Shown in pieces: positions 39,722 through 51,103 of a stretch of DNA of 64,000 nt (positions are counted from its first letter, which is position 1; the number at the start of each line of letters is the position of its first letter). Made by a program: the position numbers and the translations under genes. This stretch comes from Wuchereria bancrofti (taxonomy: Eukaryota; Nematoda; Chromadorea; Rhabditida; Onchocercidae), in NCBI GenBank assembly GCA_005281725.1, contig SSBO01000007.1, positions 2,858,402-2,922,401 on the forward strand. The letters run 5' to 3'. A model generated the notes under the pieces. It was not told the DNA's origin, ran no database searches, and saw only the letters and a program-made list of their open reading frames with translations.

Positions 39722-42025
39722 TCACATTGAAGCTAACATTAGTACCATCATAATAATAGTAATTAGCGCGCTCAGTGCAGTGAATACCAGTATAATTAGT
39801 ACTGTTAATCTGTTGGTCTAAAAATTTTGCAGTTAAGCTTAGAATTGAAAGAATTTCTCTGGAATGAACTGTGGCCAGCATCTTGCCTAGAGAAAGGGAG
39901 CTGACTCACCTTGTTGTCATACTTCGCCTCTGTTATGACAATTTGTTCTTGGTGATAATGTCGTCCAGCATAGGTGACTGATATATTTTGCTGCCCCTTC
40001 AGGGGATTCGTTTTCTTAAATTTTACTTGATTGCACAGTTTAAATTTGTATCAAAATCAAGACGTGCATTGATTTTGTTTCCTAAACTTTAAATTCCAAA
40101 GATTCGGAGAGCAAGTCAAAGATACCACTTCACCTAATCTGTCATTTGTCAATATAACCTTATATATCCAATCAAAGTATCCCAATATCAAGATTAACCG
40201 AAGAAAAAATACGCTTACCTTTATCAAGAAAAACAGAAGTGCTATTAGAATAACATAAAGTACATACAGAACAATAGCAGCCCATCTGGCGACCCAGAGG
40301 CGGAAAAAAATAACGCTTAAAATAATTGAAATTTCTGAAAGATTTCAATAGCTCAGTATTTGTTTACTTATATCCTTAGTACATTTAGTTGGTGAAGGAT
40401 TAATAATGCACAAGGAAGATTCAGAACGCTAGTTCTTACAACCAAAATACTCTAGATCACATTAAAGTATCATCCTTGATTCATAGGTAACTTATGCTAT
40501 GAATTTGTTTTATTTTCGTAATTTAATTTTTGCGCAGAAGTTCAATGATTATGAAAAACGAAACTTTTTAGGTTTTTTCCACTTCATGCTCTATCCAAGA
40601 ACTACAAAAAACTTACGGCCCAGTAAGAAAGATAGAAAACCAAAGATGCGATGTGACCAATTAAATACGATGCGAGATTTCGACCCTTCATCACACCGTA
40701 ACAACGCACCCACTGGTTGAATCAGCATTACACCAACCGTTATAGCACCGATCTTAAATATAAAATTTTTAAAAGATTTTTCGTTAAAATTCCTATAATT
40801 TCCACTCAAAATTAAAACTGATTTATTGAATAGCATATGACATATGCCATTCAATTCCTCTACTTTATTTAATGCCATATCTTCAATTTTCGGTAAAGAA
40901 AGTATTTATCAGGGCATACTGAAATAGAATGTGACTTACATCATCAAACTATATGACTAAATCAAGAGAGTTTAGTTCATTAAGTTGATGATGCCTTACG
41001 TAAGCACTGGAACTAGATTATCGGTTACAAATCCCTCATTTTTTGAATCTTCAGTGACCCAAAAGGCAATATAGCTGAAGGAACGATTCAAACAAAACAA
41101 ACAATGGAATGAATAGCCCCAGCAGAAAGATTTCGTTGAATGGTTTTACTGACTGCCGGTCCGGTCCATCGCCACTCCTTTCCAACGAACACTGATAAAA
41201 CACCGATAATAATTAGGATGATTGCCAAATAGTTCGTCGTACGATGTATCTGAAATTTAAACCTTAACATTGTACCTAGAGAACAACTGTTAACGAATTT
41301 AACGGGGTAACTATCATGTAGTTCTTCATAATCCACCGAAAAACTAAAAGAGAAACGGTCAATGCGATTTCAAATGTTGCTCGGAATAAAACTTCTTCCG
41401 ACAAGAGTTAGCTACAGTTAGCATGATAATGAACTTACATGGAACCATATTTTCAAACCAAATGGCCTAGTTTCAGGCCAGTATTCTCGAAGATATCGTG
41501 CTGCTGCAATTGCTGAAGGGATCAACCACATCCATCCCACAAGCATTAAAATCCCTAAAAAGGAATTAAATAATGGAAAAGTTATTCTGAAAGCGAATGA
41601 CATGGCTTAAAATGAATTAATAAATTATTTAAAAGAATAGTATATCTGTGGATTGTCCAGCCTTAGAAAAAAAATCCAGTCTTGGCAATACTTGCCATGT
41701 AAAATAACTAATTTACGATTCGTTCGTGGCTTAACCGGCGCCAATGGTGCTCTTTCCCATGCAGCAACATTTACTGGTGTTGAAATAAAGAGCGGAAAAT
41801 CCTTGGAACGTTCATCCAGTGAATGTATATCCAACTCTGAAGCTGATCATTAATCTTAAGAGCAGTTAAAGCGCAAAAAAAGCAACAGCAATCAAACATA
41901 AAATAAAAGCTCATTTAGATCTCTACCATCAAATTACTTTTTAAGGTGATAATGAGGTTGCAGAAACCGTGCAATATTTCTCTTTTTATTAATTGAATTA
42001 ATGAGCCCATGCATGTTAAGAACAA

Positions 42026-42105
<80 letters not shown>

Positions 42106-43349
42106 GTTTCTCAAAATACAAATTGCAATTAAAGAAGGAAAAAAAATGTTAAAAAAGAGCAGTACTGTAACTAATTTTCTACCTTCATATTTGTTAGTTT
42201 TGCCATATGCTAAAAGCAAATAATAAGTACGGTTCAGATCTGGTACACGAGCTTTTTGAGCTGTTTCATCTGGCGCAACCTTTTGTCGAAATTTACAGTA
42301 AATTGAACCAGATGTATGACTGGCTTCTAACAACTCCACGTACTTCGCGGCATTCTGAAGAACAAACTAAGATCTATCATAGCCAGGAATAAGTCATTTG
42401 GAGTGCAAATAGATGATGCCTTAATTTCCTGACTCCTCTATAAGCTTTACTTTTATCCGAAAATAAGAGTTAGATATTCTTAAAATATTCTGGAAAATCA
42501 TGGCACAGAATTTAGAAAAAAAAGGAAAAATGATGTAAGAGAAAACTTCGAAAAACTTTTGTCTTCAATTTCGTGTCTTATATGATAGCAGAAGATATGA
42601 AAAAACGCTTATCTCTGCCGTTAAATTCAGCGGTATGTTACGTTTGCCGTCATTTTGAGACAGAAATACTCCCGCTTGATTCATTTCACCGAGGCCACAG
42701 TGAGTTACACCTTCGTCACCCTGTAAAATTTAAAATAAAAGCCGTCATGGCTAATTTTTTTTTTTCGTAAGCTATTTTAAGCTATATAGAAACTTTAAGC
42801 TATTTTTCGTATCATAATCTGTTTAGATTTCAGTAAATCAAATCAAATCAAGTAAAAACTGACCATCTGAGTGTCTTTAGAAAAGCCAATTGCTGCATAA
42901 TTAGTGTCCGGATGTGTCGTATTGTAAAACAGTTCCACAACTACCCAATCATCTGGTTCTAATGCATAACTAATAATTTTTTCACAATCTCCTTTCTCCT
43001 CACAATTTGCCGAAATAAATATGCAAGCCTGAAAACAACTGCAAAGCAAAATATTTTTTTTGTTAACCAACCGAAATGTTTAGTGAAGTTTTTATTGACT
43101 GCGCTGTTTGGCACAAGTCATTAAACTGATTTCCTATCAAAAAGATCTGCAGCCTCTACCAAGATTTATTTCTAATAGATCAGAACTTTTGTTCATTTAT
43201 TTTCCAGATTTTTTTTTTTTTTTTGAACTACAAAACCTGAAAGGTTAACTTACCTTATTTTTTAGACATTCGCTTAAAATGAATTGCGAAGAACAAACGG
43301 TGAAGAATGCGATGACAAGAACGATTACTGAAGATATTGTAGTATACAT
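39722..43349 (-). CDS. DOMON-cytochrome b561 protein (ferric-chelate reductase 1 type), 11 exons, 463 aa
   Basis: Predicted transmembrane electron-transfer protein that may reduce ferric iron or another acceptor. Exons (minus): 43254-43349, 42864-43028, 42607-42720, 42183-42354, 41696-41842, 41439-41554, 41103-41249, 40617-40752, 40219-40334, 39910-39996 and 39722-39817. The signal peptide is in exon 1 (VIVLVIAFFTVCSSQF). The DOMON domain is about residues 40-180, with YAALPDD-like ISYALEPDDWVVVEL, NYAAIGFSKDTQM and VTHCGLGEMNQAG. The b561 core has four histidines: LHGILMLVGW (His231), IHRTTNYLAI (His272), GAIHSIIGA (His317) and WSHRIFGFL (His353). A sixth helix ends the protein (LIILVFTALSALITIIMM). 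Intron 5 uses a GC donor. No reelin domain is present, unlike vertebrate FRRS1. The donor at 42606 (gttttt) and the exact start of the 39996 exon are the weakest points. Confidence 0.9.
42027..42103. repeat. (CA)38 microsatellite in intron 4 of the b561 gene
   Basis: About 38 uninterrupted CA units. Its length suggests a polymorphic marker. Confidence 0.98.
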
Positions 43350-43362
43350 ATAATATGAATTG

Positions 43363-43365
43363 ACT
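43363..43365 (-). promoter_or_regulatory. Predicted trans-splice acceptor of the b561 gene
   Basis: On the minus strand gttttgttgcag ends 14 bases before the start codon at 43349. It could receive a spliced leader or a 5' UTR exon. Confidence 0.4.
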
Positions 43366-46300
43366 GCAACAAAACCCTTCTTTATGATCATATTTTCATT
43401 TCATTATAAATTCTGTTTCGAAACGTTTTCATGTGATTAAGTTAATCCAAACATTTATTTCTATGTTAAATGAAGATTAATCCAGTTAAGTACTATTAAA
43501 ATGCTACTACTTTGATCAGACTCAACTATCCTTTAAGCATTTGTGGTTCTTGTTATTAAATTATTTTCTTCATTACAAATAAAAAACTTCTCAGACATTC
43601 TTGTTAAAAAAGTTTTCGCAATTATATTTAAAAGAAAATATTGAAAGTCTTCTGAGAACATAATAAAAATAAGAGTTCACTTCGGCACAGGTAAAACTTA
43701 AAATCAACTTTTCTCCCATATCATTTCAGTTAAAAAAGAGAGATTTTCTCCTGCTTTTATATTACAACAAATATTGTAATTTAATTTTTTTTCACAAATT
43801 CTTATTTGGCTATACGCAGATCTTCAACAAATTAACGGCATATGTAATGAAATGAATCTTCCGACTGAAAAGAATTATTAAGATTTTTTGAAATTAAACT
43901 TATCGTTGAGATTTGTACAGAAATTATTGAATTGATGGTATTCTTATTAATACTAGAACTTATTTACATTAAAAACATACAGCCACTTCAAAATGGGATT
44001 TCTCGGATGAAGATATAAAAAATGAGAACTATGTGAGGATCTTGCCAAAAGGTCACAAGCAATTTTAAGCCATTCATGAAAATCATTCCGAAAGACTCGT
44101 CCCTTGAAACGTGTCTATTTCACAAAATTAAAATATATTTTTGTAGAAAGTAAGTAATAAAAGGTCGTAGAAAATAGAGACGGACAGCCTCTTTAAAATA
44201 CAATAAAAAATTAATTAAATCGAAATTAATTTTCCTCTCGGCTGAGAATACTTTTTCACTTATTTTTTAAAAAAGGTTGCAGTGAATTTGTTGGAAAAAA
44301 CAAATATCTAATTTAAAAGAAAATATTAAAAGATTTCACGAGGAAAGGGAGGGAAGAAGGAGCACTAAACGAGAAACGAAGAAACTAGAAATATAGTTCA
44401 ATAGAGGAAAATTTTCTGTCAAAAGAAGTCAGTAAAAAGTAACTGTAAAAAATTAACTACTCCCTAATGCCAAAAAATTTATGATTGAAAGTGCATTAGT
44501 GATTTTTTCCTGTTCATTCCCAATTTTGTAATGCTAAAATTTAGGGCGGAACTTTTTCCACCTCTGATACTTTCACCTTATCTGTCTCATATTAGTCAGA
44601 AGAATTACGTTATCATTTATTTAGCAGTCATTAATGATAAAGTGTGCGGTCGCAACGATATTGGAGAAGTACGATCTAGGGGAATAGAGTGTATTATCGA
44701 AATTTGTTTGGCATTTTTTACTTATAACAAACATTTTTGAATGATAATTAGCACCATGGAAATACAAATAAAGTTCACTTCCTTCGGTTATTATGCTTTT
44801 TTTTCCATTTGAAGAGCAAATCTCTCATGTGAAAAACTTTTTTGCTCATTTGAGACACAGAAAGGGTAATTTATAAAGAATAAATATTTATTTGATGCTT
44901 TAAACTCCCAACCAGATGGAATTTGGAAATTATCTGCAAGCAATCGGTATCATCCATCAAACAGTAATGGTAAACTGGAGAGATATATGAAAATGAAAAT
45001 CTCAGCAGCAGAAAAATTTTTTTTCATGCCTTATTAACTATACAACATGGAATATGCAAAGAAATCAAAAGGAACAACCATTTTGAATGCAGGATGTTTT
45101 CGTTTCAAATGACAAATTTATTTCTTAGCAAACTGAATAAAAAATAAACTTCACACAACAGTGAGAAGAATCTTATTGAAAATTGTTATCAAAACATCCT
45201 AAGTTGACTGCTTAATTCCAAAAGCTTTTTGATAAAGAAATGGCAATCAGCAGCAATAACTGCGAGCATTCTCCAATGATTTTACTAACACATCATAACC
45301 GGAGATGGTCGATTTGAAACCAATGCAAAACAATCCATGCAAACGACGAGGTTGAGGATAAGTGACCAGATATAAATCTCAGTAACGACAGTAATTTTCA
45401 TATTATTCCTTTCCCACCAATTACTGCATGGACATGGAAAGGTTAAAGGTCATCGATTAGAGATAAAGAAGAGAAAGAAATTATTAGAAGAAACAATATG
45501 GGAGAAGAAGACGATTGATATGAGACTATTTGGATGGTTAAATCTCAACAAATATATGATTACAAATATATGAAATATATGAACAAATATATGAATATAT
45601 GATTAAGTTATGTGATTACAGTACAAAAGTACACCGAAATATGAATGATAATAAAATAAAATATGAATAGCACAGCGATATCAGCCTTGATATTGAAGCA
45701 TATTGATAAACAAATATCAAATTTAGACATAACAAGACAAATGCAGACATTGCTGGGAGAGAATGACCTTAAATTTAGTGTATTACTGATAGTTAATGAT
45801 AAGGAAGTGATGAAGTGTGTCACGACAGCCCTACTTCAAATTTCATTTATATCATGTCATCAAATCCACAGACAAACAAAGGGAAATAATAACGTGAAAA
45901 ACAATAATGACATCGTGTTCTTGCTTTCCTCCTTCCCAGCAATGTCACTCATCTCTCTAACACATTGATCGTGGCCGTGAAATGTGATTGTACTCCGTAA
46001 TTAGTATTATTAAACAGAACTCGTTTATCACGTATGTATGTGTAGGTGTGTTGTTCGATGATCAATAAATTATTCAGAATTGATCAGTGATTTACCAAAT
46101 TTTTCCAATTAATCACAACAACAATAATATTCCTGTGTACAAACACACAACATAAATAATCTCATGATTTCTGATTATAAAACCAGCTTAAAACTAAACG
46201 ATTCCAGCGCCAGAAAATATAAAATGCAAAATAATTACAGCAATACCTAATATCACAATCTTTCTAACTTTTCCATCATCATAAGCAAGAGTCTCTATTT

Positions 46301-47303
46301 AATTTTTGAATTTGCGAGATTGTCCTGGACTCATCTAGTCTTTACAATGACCACTCAACAGTTTTAACTATTGAACAATTCATATTTGGAATATTTTCCG
46401 AATCAAGATAGTACTCAACAGCAAGATAATACCTGAATAGCTCTAAGATTTTATTACATTAAAGAAAAAATTAGAACTTTCATCCCTCAAACTGTTTTGA
46501 AATTATCACACAAGTCATTGGTGGATAACAGACAATCATTTTACTGCATTATTCTAAGAATGGCTAAAAATTTGATTCCACTAAACCAATAATCCCTCTC
46601 TCATAAAATTAAGGTCTTCCTCACTTCGAAATTCCCCCCAAAATAATGTGTTATTTCCATTTAATCCTGTCTTCCTACATGCAACGAATTGCTTTCACTT
46701 TGTTCTTGCCTCTTTTAAATATTTCCACGTAAAATATCGCCACATAATTAATATCAGCCTGAACTGGCTGACTATCAAAATAATTCCTTTTAAGCTAGGA
46801 TTATAATCTTTACAACAGCGAAACAGTTAAGGACAGATATGATGACTAGTTCAAATTTGAAACCTCCTCACAATGTTCCTTACAACATACAATCATCCTC
46901 CCAGATTTAAATCTCATATTTTTCTTTTTAAAAAATCCTTAAACCTTTATTCAGCTTCTTTACTGACTCCAGTCATGCTGCATATAGACAAATGAGAACA
47001 AACTTTATTTTTTCATGATTTATTGACTACTGCTGCATATATGTTCTATTCACATAAGCCACATAAATCTAACTATAATCTAAAAAGATATTTACAAGAG
47101 AAGTAAGCAACAGCCATTGCAGACCACAGTTATAAATAATTTCCAAATTCTGGTAGTTCATAACTTTCATATCGTGGGAAGAAAATGAAGTAATATCACT
47201 AAATTAGGTAAAAAAGGGAAGCAAATGTGAGGAAAAAGCCAAAATGTAGTCTGCAAAAAGGTATATTTAAATACAAGCAAATCTATATACAAAATTCAAA
47301 AAC
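43366..47303. other. 3.9 kb intergenic stretch
   Basis: Very AT-rich. Contains a short tandem array of aaatatatga-like units at about 45549-45605 and otherwise only short open frames with no family signal. Confidence 0.5.
45549..45605. repeat. AT-rich tandem motif (aaatatatga units)
   Basis: Four to five imperfect units of acaaatatatga / aatatatga follow each other. Confidence 0.7.
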
Positions 47304-50286
47304 CTAAAAAAGGGTAACTGATGCTATAAATCCATTGTCCATCACCTGCAAGAATTACCGTTTTCAAATAACAAAAATTTATCTCTGAAAAAGGATAGCA
47401 TATGCAGTAATTCTGTATAAACTGGCAATCAACTAAGTCTGAGAATATCGCTCAAATTATTAAGGTCACAAAACCAAATTGAAAAAGAAATGGCAGAATC
47501 AAACATAATTCAACTGTTACCTACTACTGATTAGTTTCTTAAACAACTATACTGACCTCGACAATAACTTGATCAGTTCCATAGCAGAAAGTTGACCCAA
47601 ATGGATTTTCTGTTCCACTCCTACTAAGCACCACTGGCTGTACAGCTGTATCACCGCAGAAAGCACCAAAAAAATCTTCTCGCTGAAAGTCCGGCATTAC
47701 GAAAAGCATAAACAACTGGGGAAGTTTAAAAAGATGAGTAAAACCAGGAACTTTTCGAACTTGAAAGATATAAACTGGACCTTTGACGAAGGAGTAATGG
47801 TTGGACCACCATTAACAGTAACGCAGAAGTTACAGCGTGCATATCTACAATTTACCACGCAATAATTTATTTAAAGCATTTTCTGCTATATTTTTAAGTA
47901 TTTTCGCATTAATTAACATTTCTAATCAAAGACAAACTCATTTTTATTATCACATTCTAACATTGATAACTAAAAGACTTACATTCCAAAGTCAAAATGG
48001 CCTGGCAAATTGGTATGTAGGACAAATTTCTGGACACGATTAGTGATACAATCGAATAGAATGTCCTACAAAGCTATGTTAAAAAACAGAAAAGAAATTC
48101 TAAATAAAGAAAATAAAGAATTACTTAAGTCAGTGATTTACAGCGGCTAATTTAAGATTAAGTGCTCGCTCCAGTAAAAAAGGACGAAATAAAAATATAA
48201 ATGTATGGCGAACCAGTCCTAGAGAAAAATAATTGAAAAAATAATTAGGGCGCGGTCCACGCAATTTTTTTGAATCTTCCCCTCGATGAATTAACATTCG
48301 ATCCGCTTTCGTGTAAAATACTTTAGATGGAGCACCCAGTGATGATAAAACACTCTGAAAGATTGAGTAGTTAAAATAGTAACCCATCCAAAACACTAAA
48401 AACTATTACATCTAAATAATAAACTGAAAATTTGAGTGTAAGAGAACTGTTTCAACCTCGGCAGTATCGCCAAAAAAAATGGATTGTTCGATTTTCCTTA
48501 AACCGAAAGCTTGTTTTCGACTCGAACTATCCGCCAGTGGGGCTGCAAATGAATGATGACAAATGGTAATACCTCAAAACGCCGACAAAGCTTGGAAGAA
48601 ATATGTAAGAATGAGTAAGAATTTTTTACTTTCTGCAGCAAAGATGAAGAATAAGCCTGAAATTCTGCTTCCATCACTAATGGATTTCACTTCAACTGGA
48701 CATATAACACCACAAAGCGAAGCTGCTGAGATCCTTGGTGGTCTGAAAGTGTTAAAATGTCATTTTTCTTGAAAAGACAATAGCACTGAAACACGAAATA
48801 CTCTCACATACCACTACTGAGAAAGAGAATCAATACTTCGGTGAGTTGTATGAGTCAGGATAAATGGCCATTTTTGCAAGAAGTGGTGGAGAATTACTTC
48901 GGAACTGCAATGATCCTAAGCCAGTAGCATCGACCGACGACGTCTGCAAATTAAATTATTGAAGAGTGACATAATTCTTCCCATATAAGAATGAAAATAA
49001 AATCCTCACAAAATAAAAATTGATCTGACATACTTCGGAAACATGAACTTTAACTATTTTCTAAAAGATCACGGTTACTTGCACTTTCGAAGTTTCATTT
49101 AGAGTAGGGAAACTGAATGACAATCCTTTCCAGCTCAATTCATACAAACTTTGTTCAGCAACATAAACTGAAAATGAAACTTGTGAATTCCCAATATGAA
49201 TTTGTCAAGCAAAAACATTCCCAGATTAGAAATCTTGGGAATAACGTCACTAAAACGAATTGAAAATAGTTTCATTCAAATTAAAATAAGAGTATTAATC
49301 TAAAAAATTGAAATATGTAGAAGAATAGTGTAACCTCCAGGATGTGTGGCACCAAAACAACTTTCCACTTTATTTACATCTGCTTCGTCTTTAGGACTAG
49401 AGAATACCACACCACTAAACGGAAAAAAAATCAATTACGTGTTCGTATACAAGAAAAGTGAAATGCTATGTCATTGAGTTAAAACGTAACTATCGTAAAA
49501 CATACCCGTACTGTAAGATAATGTTTGACAAGTCGTACACTTCAATCAGCTGAAAGAATGTGTAAAACAGAATAATAAACGACAAAGTAAAATGGTGGAC
49601 CAATCTCGAAAGTTAATAAACTGAGACATTTACAAAAATGAAAATATCTTCCTTACCCGCAGCAGCTGCGAGTTAGGTTCAAAATAGAGTCGTACACCAT
49701 CTTTCGCCAGTCGTATCATTACATCTCTTGATAAAGGTTCCTGAATTACAAAGGGTTCCTGAATTTTAATATAGTTATAAAGCTGACATATGCTTGTTTT
49801 TCTTTTTAAAAGATATTTTGGGAGCGATGCGTATGAGTTATCCACAATAAATCCATTATTCTAAATTATTATAAACGCCATCTATTGATGGTCTGCAATA
49901 TGCTCTACAACAAAGTCACTTAATGCGAAACCACACTTTCTTGAAGCAGTGTACAGTATATTCCGCTTAAATAATGATGTCAAGTTTACTTAAAATTATA
50001 CGTTAGCATTAATGAGTAATATTAAATGAACAACTAATTGGACTAGGTACAACGTGCATTGCTGCTATCTGAGCCAGTGGTGAGATGCTTTAATTTACGT
50101 ATGTGCACTAATGATGTCACTGGATAGTAATGATAATACCTTGGAAGAGTAAGTCAGTTCAACATTCTGAATATGGCGTGATGCATTCTGTATGGCAGCG
50201 ATCGCTTGATTTATAGGCATTCCCAGGAGTAACTCGATGTAATCGTTCCGGATCCCACATCCTGGCATCACCTCCACTCGCAGCAT
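47304..50286 (-). CDS. PHAF1 / UPF0183 family protein, 13 exons, 401 aa
   Basis: Homologue of human PHAF1 (C16orf70, phagosome assembly factor 1), a soluble protein reported to be recruited to autophagic structures and also called MYTHO. Exons (minus): 50140-50286, 49657-49740, 49506-49549, 49335-49414, 49079-49167, 48837-48943, 48630-48742, 48457-48542, 48214-48354, 47983-48065, 47781-47844, 47557-47682 and 47304-47345. Every phase matches. Diagnostic blocks: MLRVEVMPGCG, LLLGMPINQAIAAIQ, LAKDGVRLYFEP, LIEVYDLSNI, CFGATHPG, SIFFGDTAESVLSSLGAPSK, PRPNYFFNYFSLG, DILFD, KFVLHTNLPGHFDF, NPFGSTFCYG and the C-terminus FIASVTLF. The start at 50286 matches the family N-terminus although the frame stays open further upstream. 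The 13 exons average under 100 bases. Confidence 0.95.
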
Positions 50287-51103
50287 CCCTTCAAACTCTA
50301 CGCACGACTTACACCAACCATAACTCTCCAACCATCTCACTTTCGAATCCCTTCAAATTCGCAGCCCGTTAAAATGAGATTCCTGCGGTGAGAGGAGACA
50401 AGCGACGGCGGTTGCGGAAGCTGAGTTTGTCTTTCAATATCTTTTGTAAAGGAGTCGGTTACCGTGCATTTTTCAAGTAGTCGGATTCGGCGAAGAAAAT
50501 GAATTTGCTGGGGTCTGCTACAGAAACTCAGGACTGTGCAAACGTTTGGGCGTGGGATGTCTTGCAAAAGAATAACAGCGGCAGACGATTGCGAGCCTTT
50601 ATCTTAGATAATTCATTTGACTCACTATTGTATGGAAAATGCGAGAAGATAAGTTTTGTTTTTAGGAAATAATATATTTTATAGAAAACATTTGCAGACC
50701 AATTTTAAAGGCAAAAAAAGAGTAACAAGCAGCAATCAATAACGAGGTTTGAAATAAATCGATTCGTCTGGAATGTTAAACAGTTTCGACTATATGCAAT
50801 GAAATTGGAATGCTTATTATCATTAAATGTTATTAACATCTTCCATGAAATGAGCAAAGGAAAAATAGTAATTCAAAGGATTGCGGTAGTGCACTGGGTC
50901 AAATCAATCTCCAATTATTGTATTTGAAATGAGATTGTGATACTTTTCAAGGAATAAGAAAGCAGAGGAATATGAGGTACGAAGTTAGATGAAACATGTT
51001 ATGATGTCAGAAACAGTTTGTTTGCACAAAGTTTGAGAATTAATTAATTTAGAAATAAAGAATTTTCCACTGAAACAAGAGCAATAATTAAGCCTGTTAT
51101 GCA
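50287..51103. other. Spacer between PHAF1 start and acid phosphatase end
   Basis: Both flanking genes are on the minus strand. The side near 50300-50600 is relatively GC-rich and is the likely PHAF1 promoter and 5' UTR. An open minus frame at 50337-50567 shows no family signal. Confidence 0.45.

Noticed and set aside
39624..39881. 85-codon minus-strand open frame (ends RTFMKS)
   Set aside because: The last b561 exon occupies the same bases in another frame, encodes a final membrane helix and matches splice phase.
48563..48772. Plus-strand open frame over PHAF1
   Set aside because: It is antisense to a PHAF1 exon with clear family identity.
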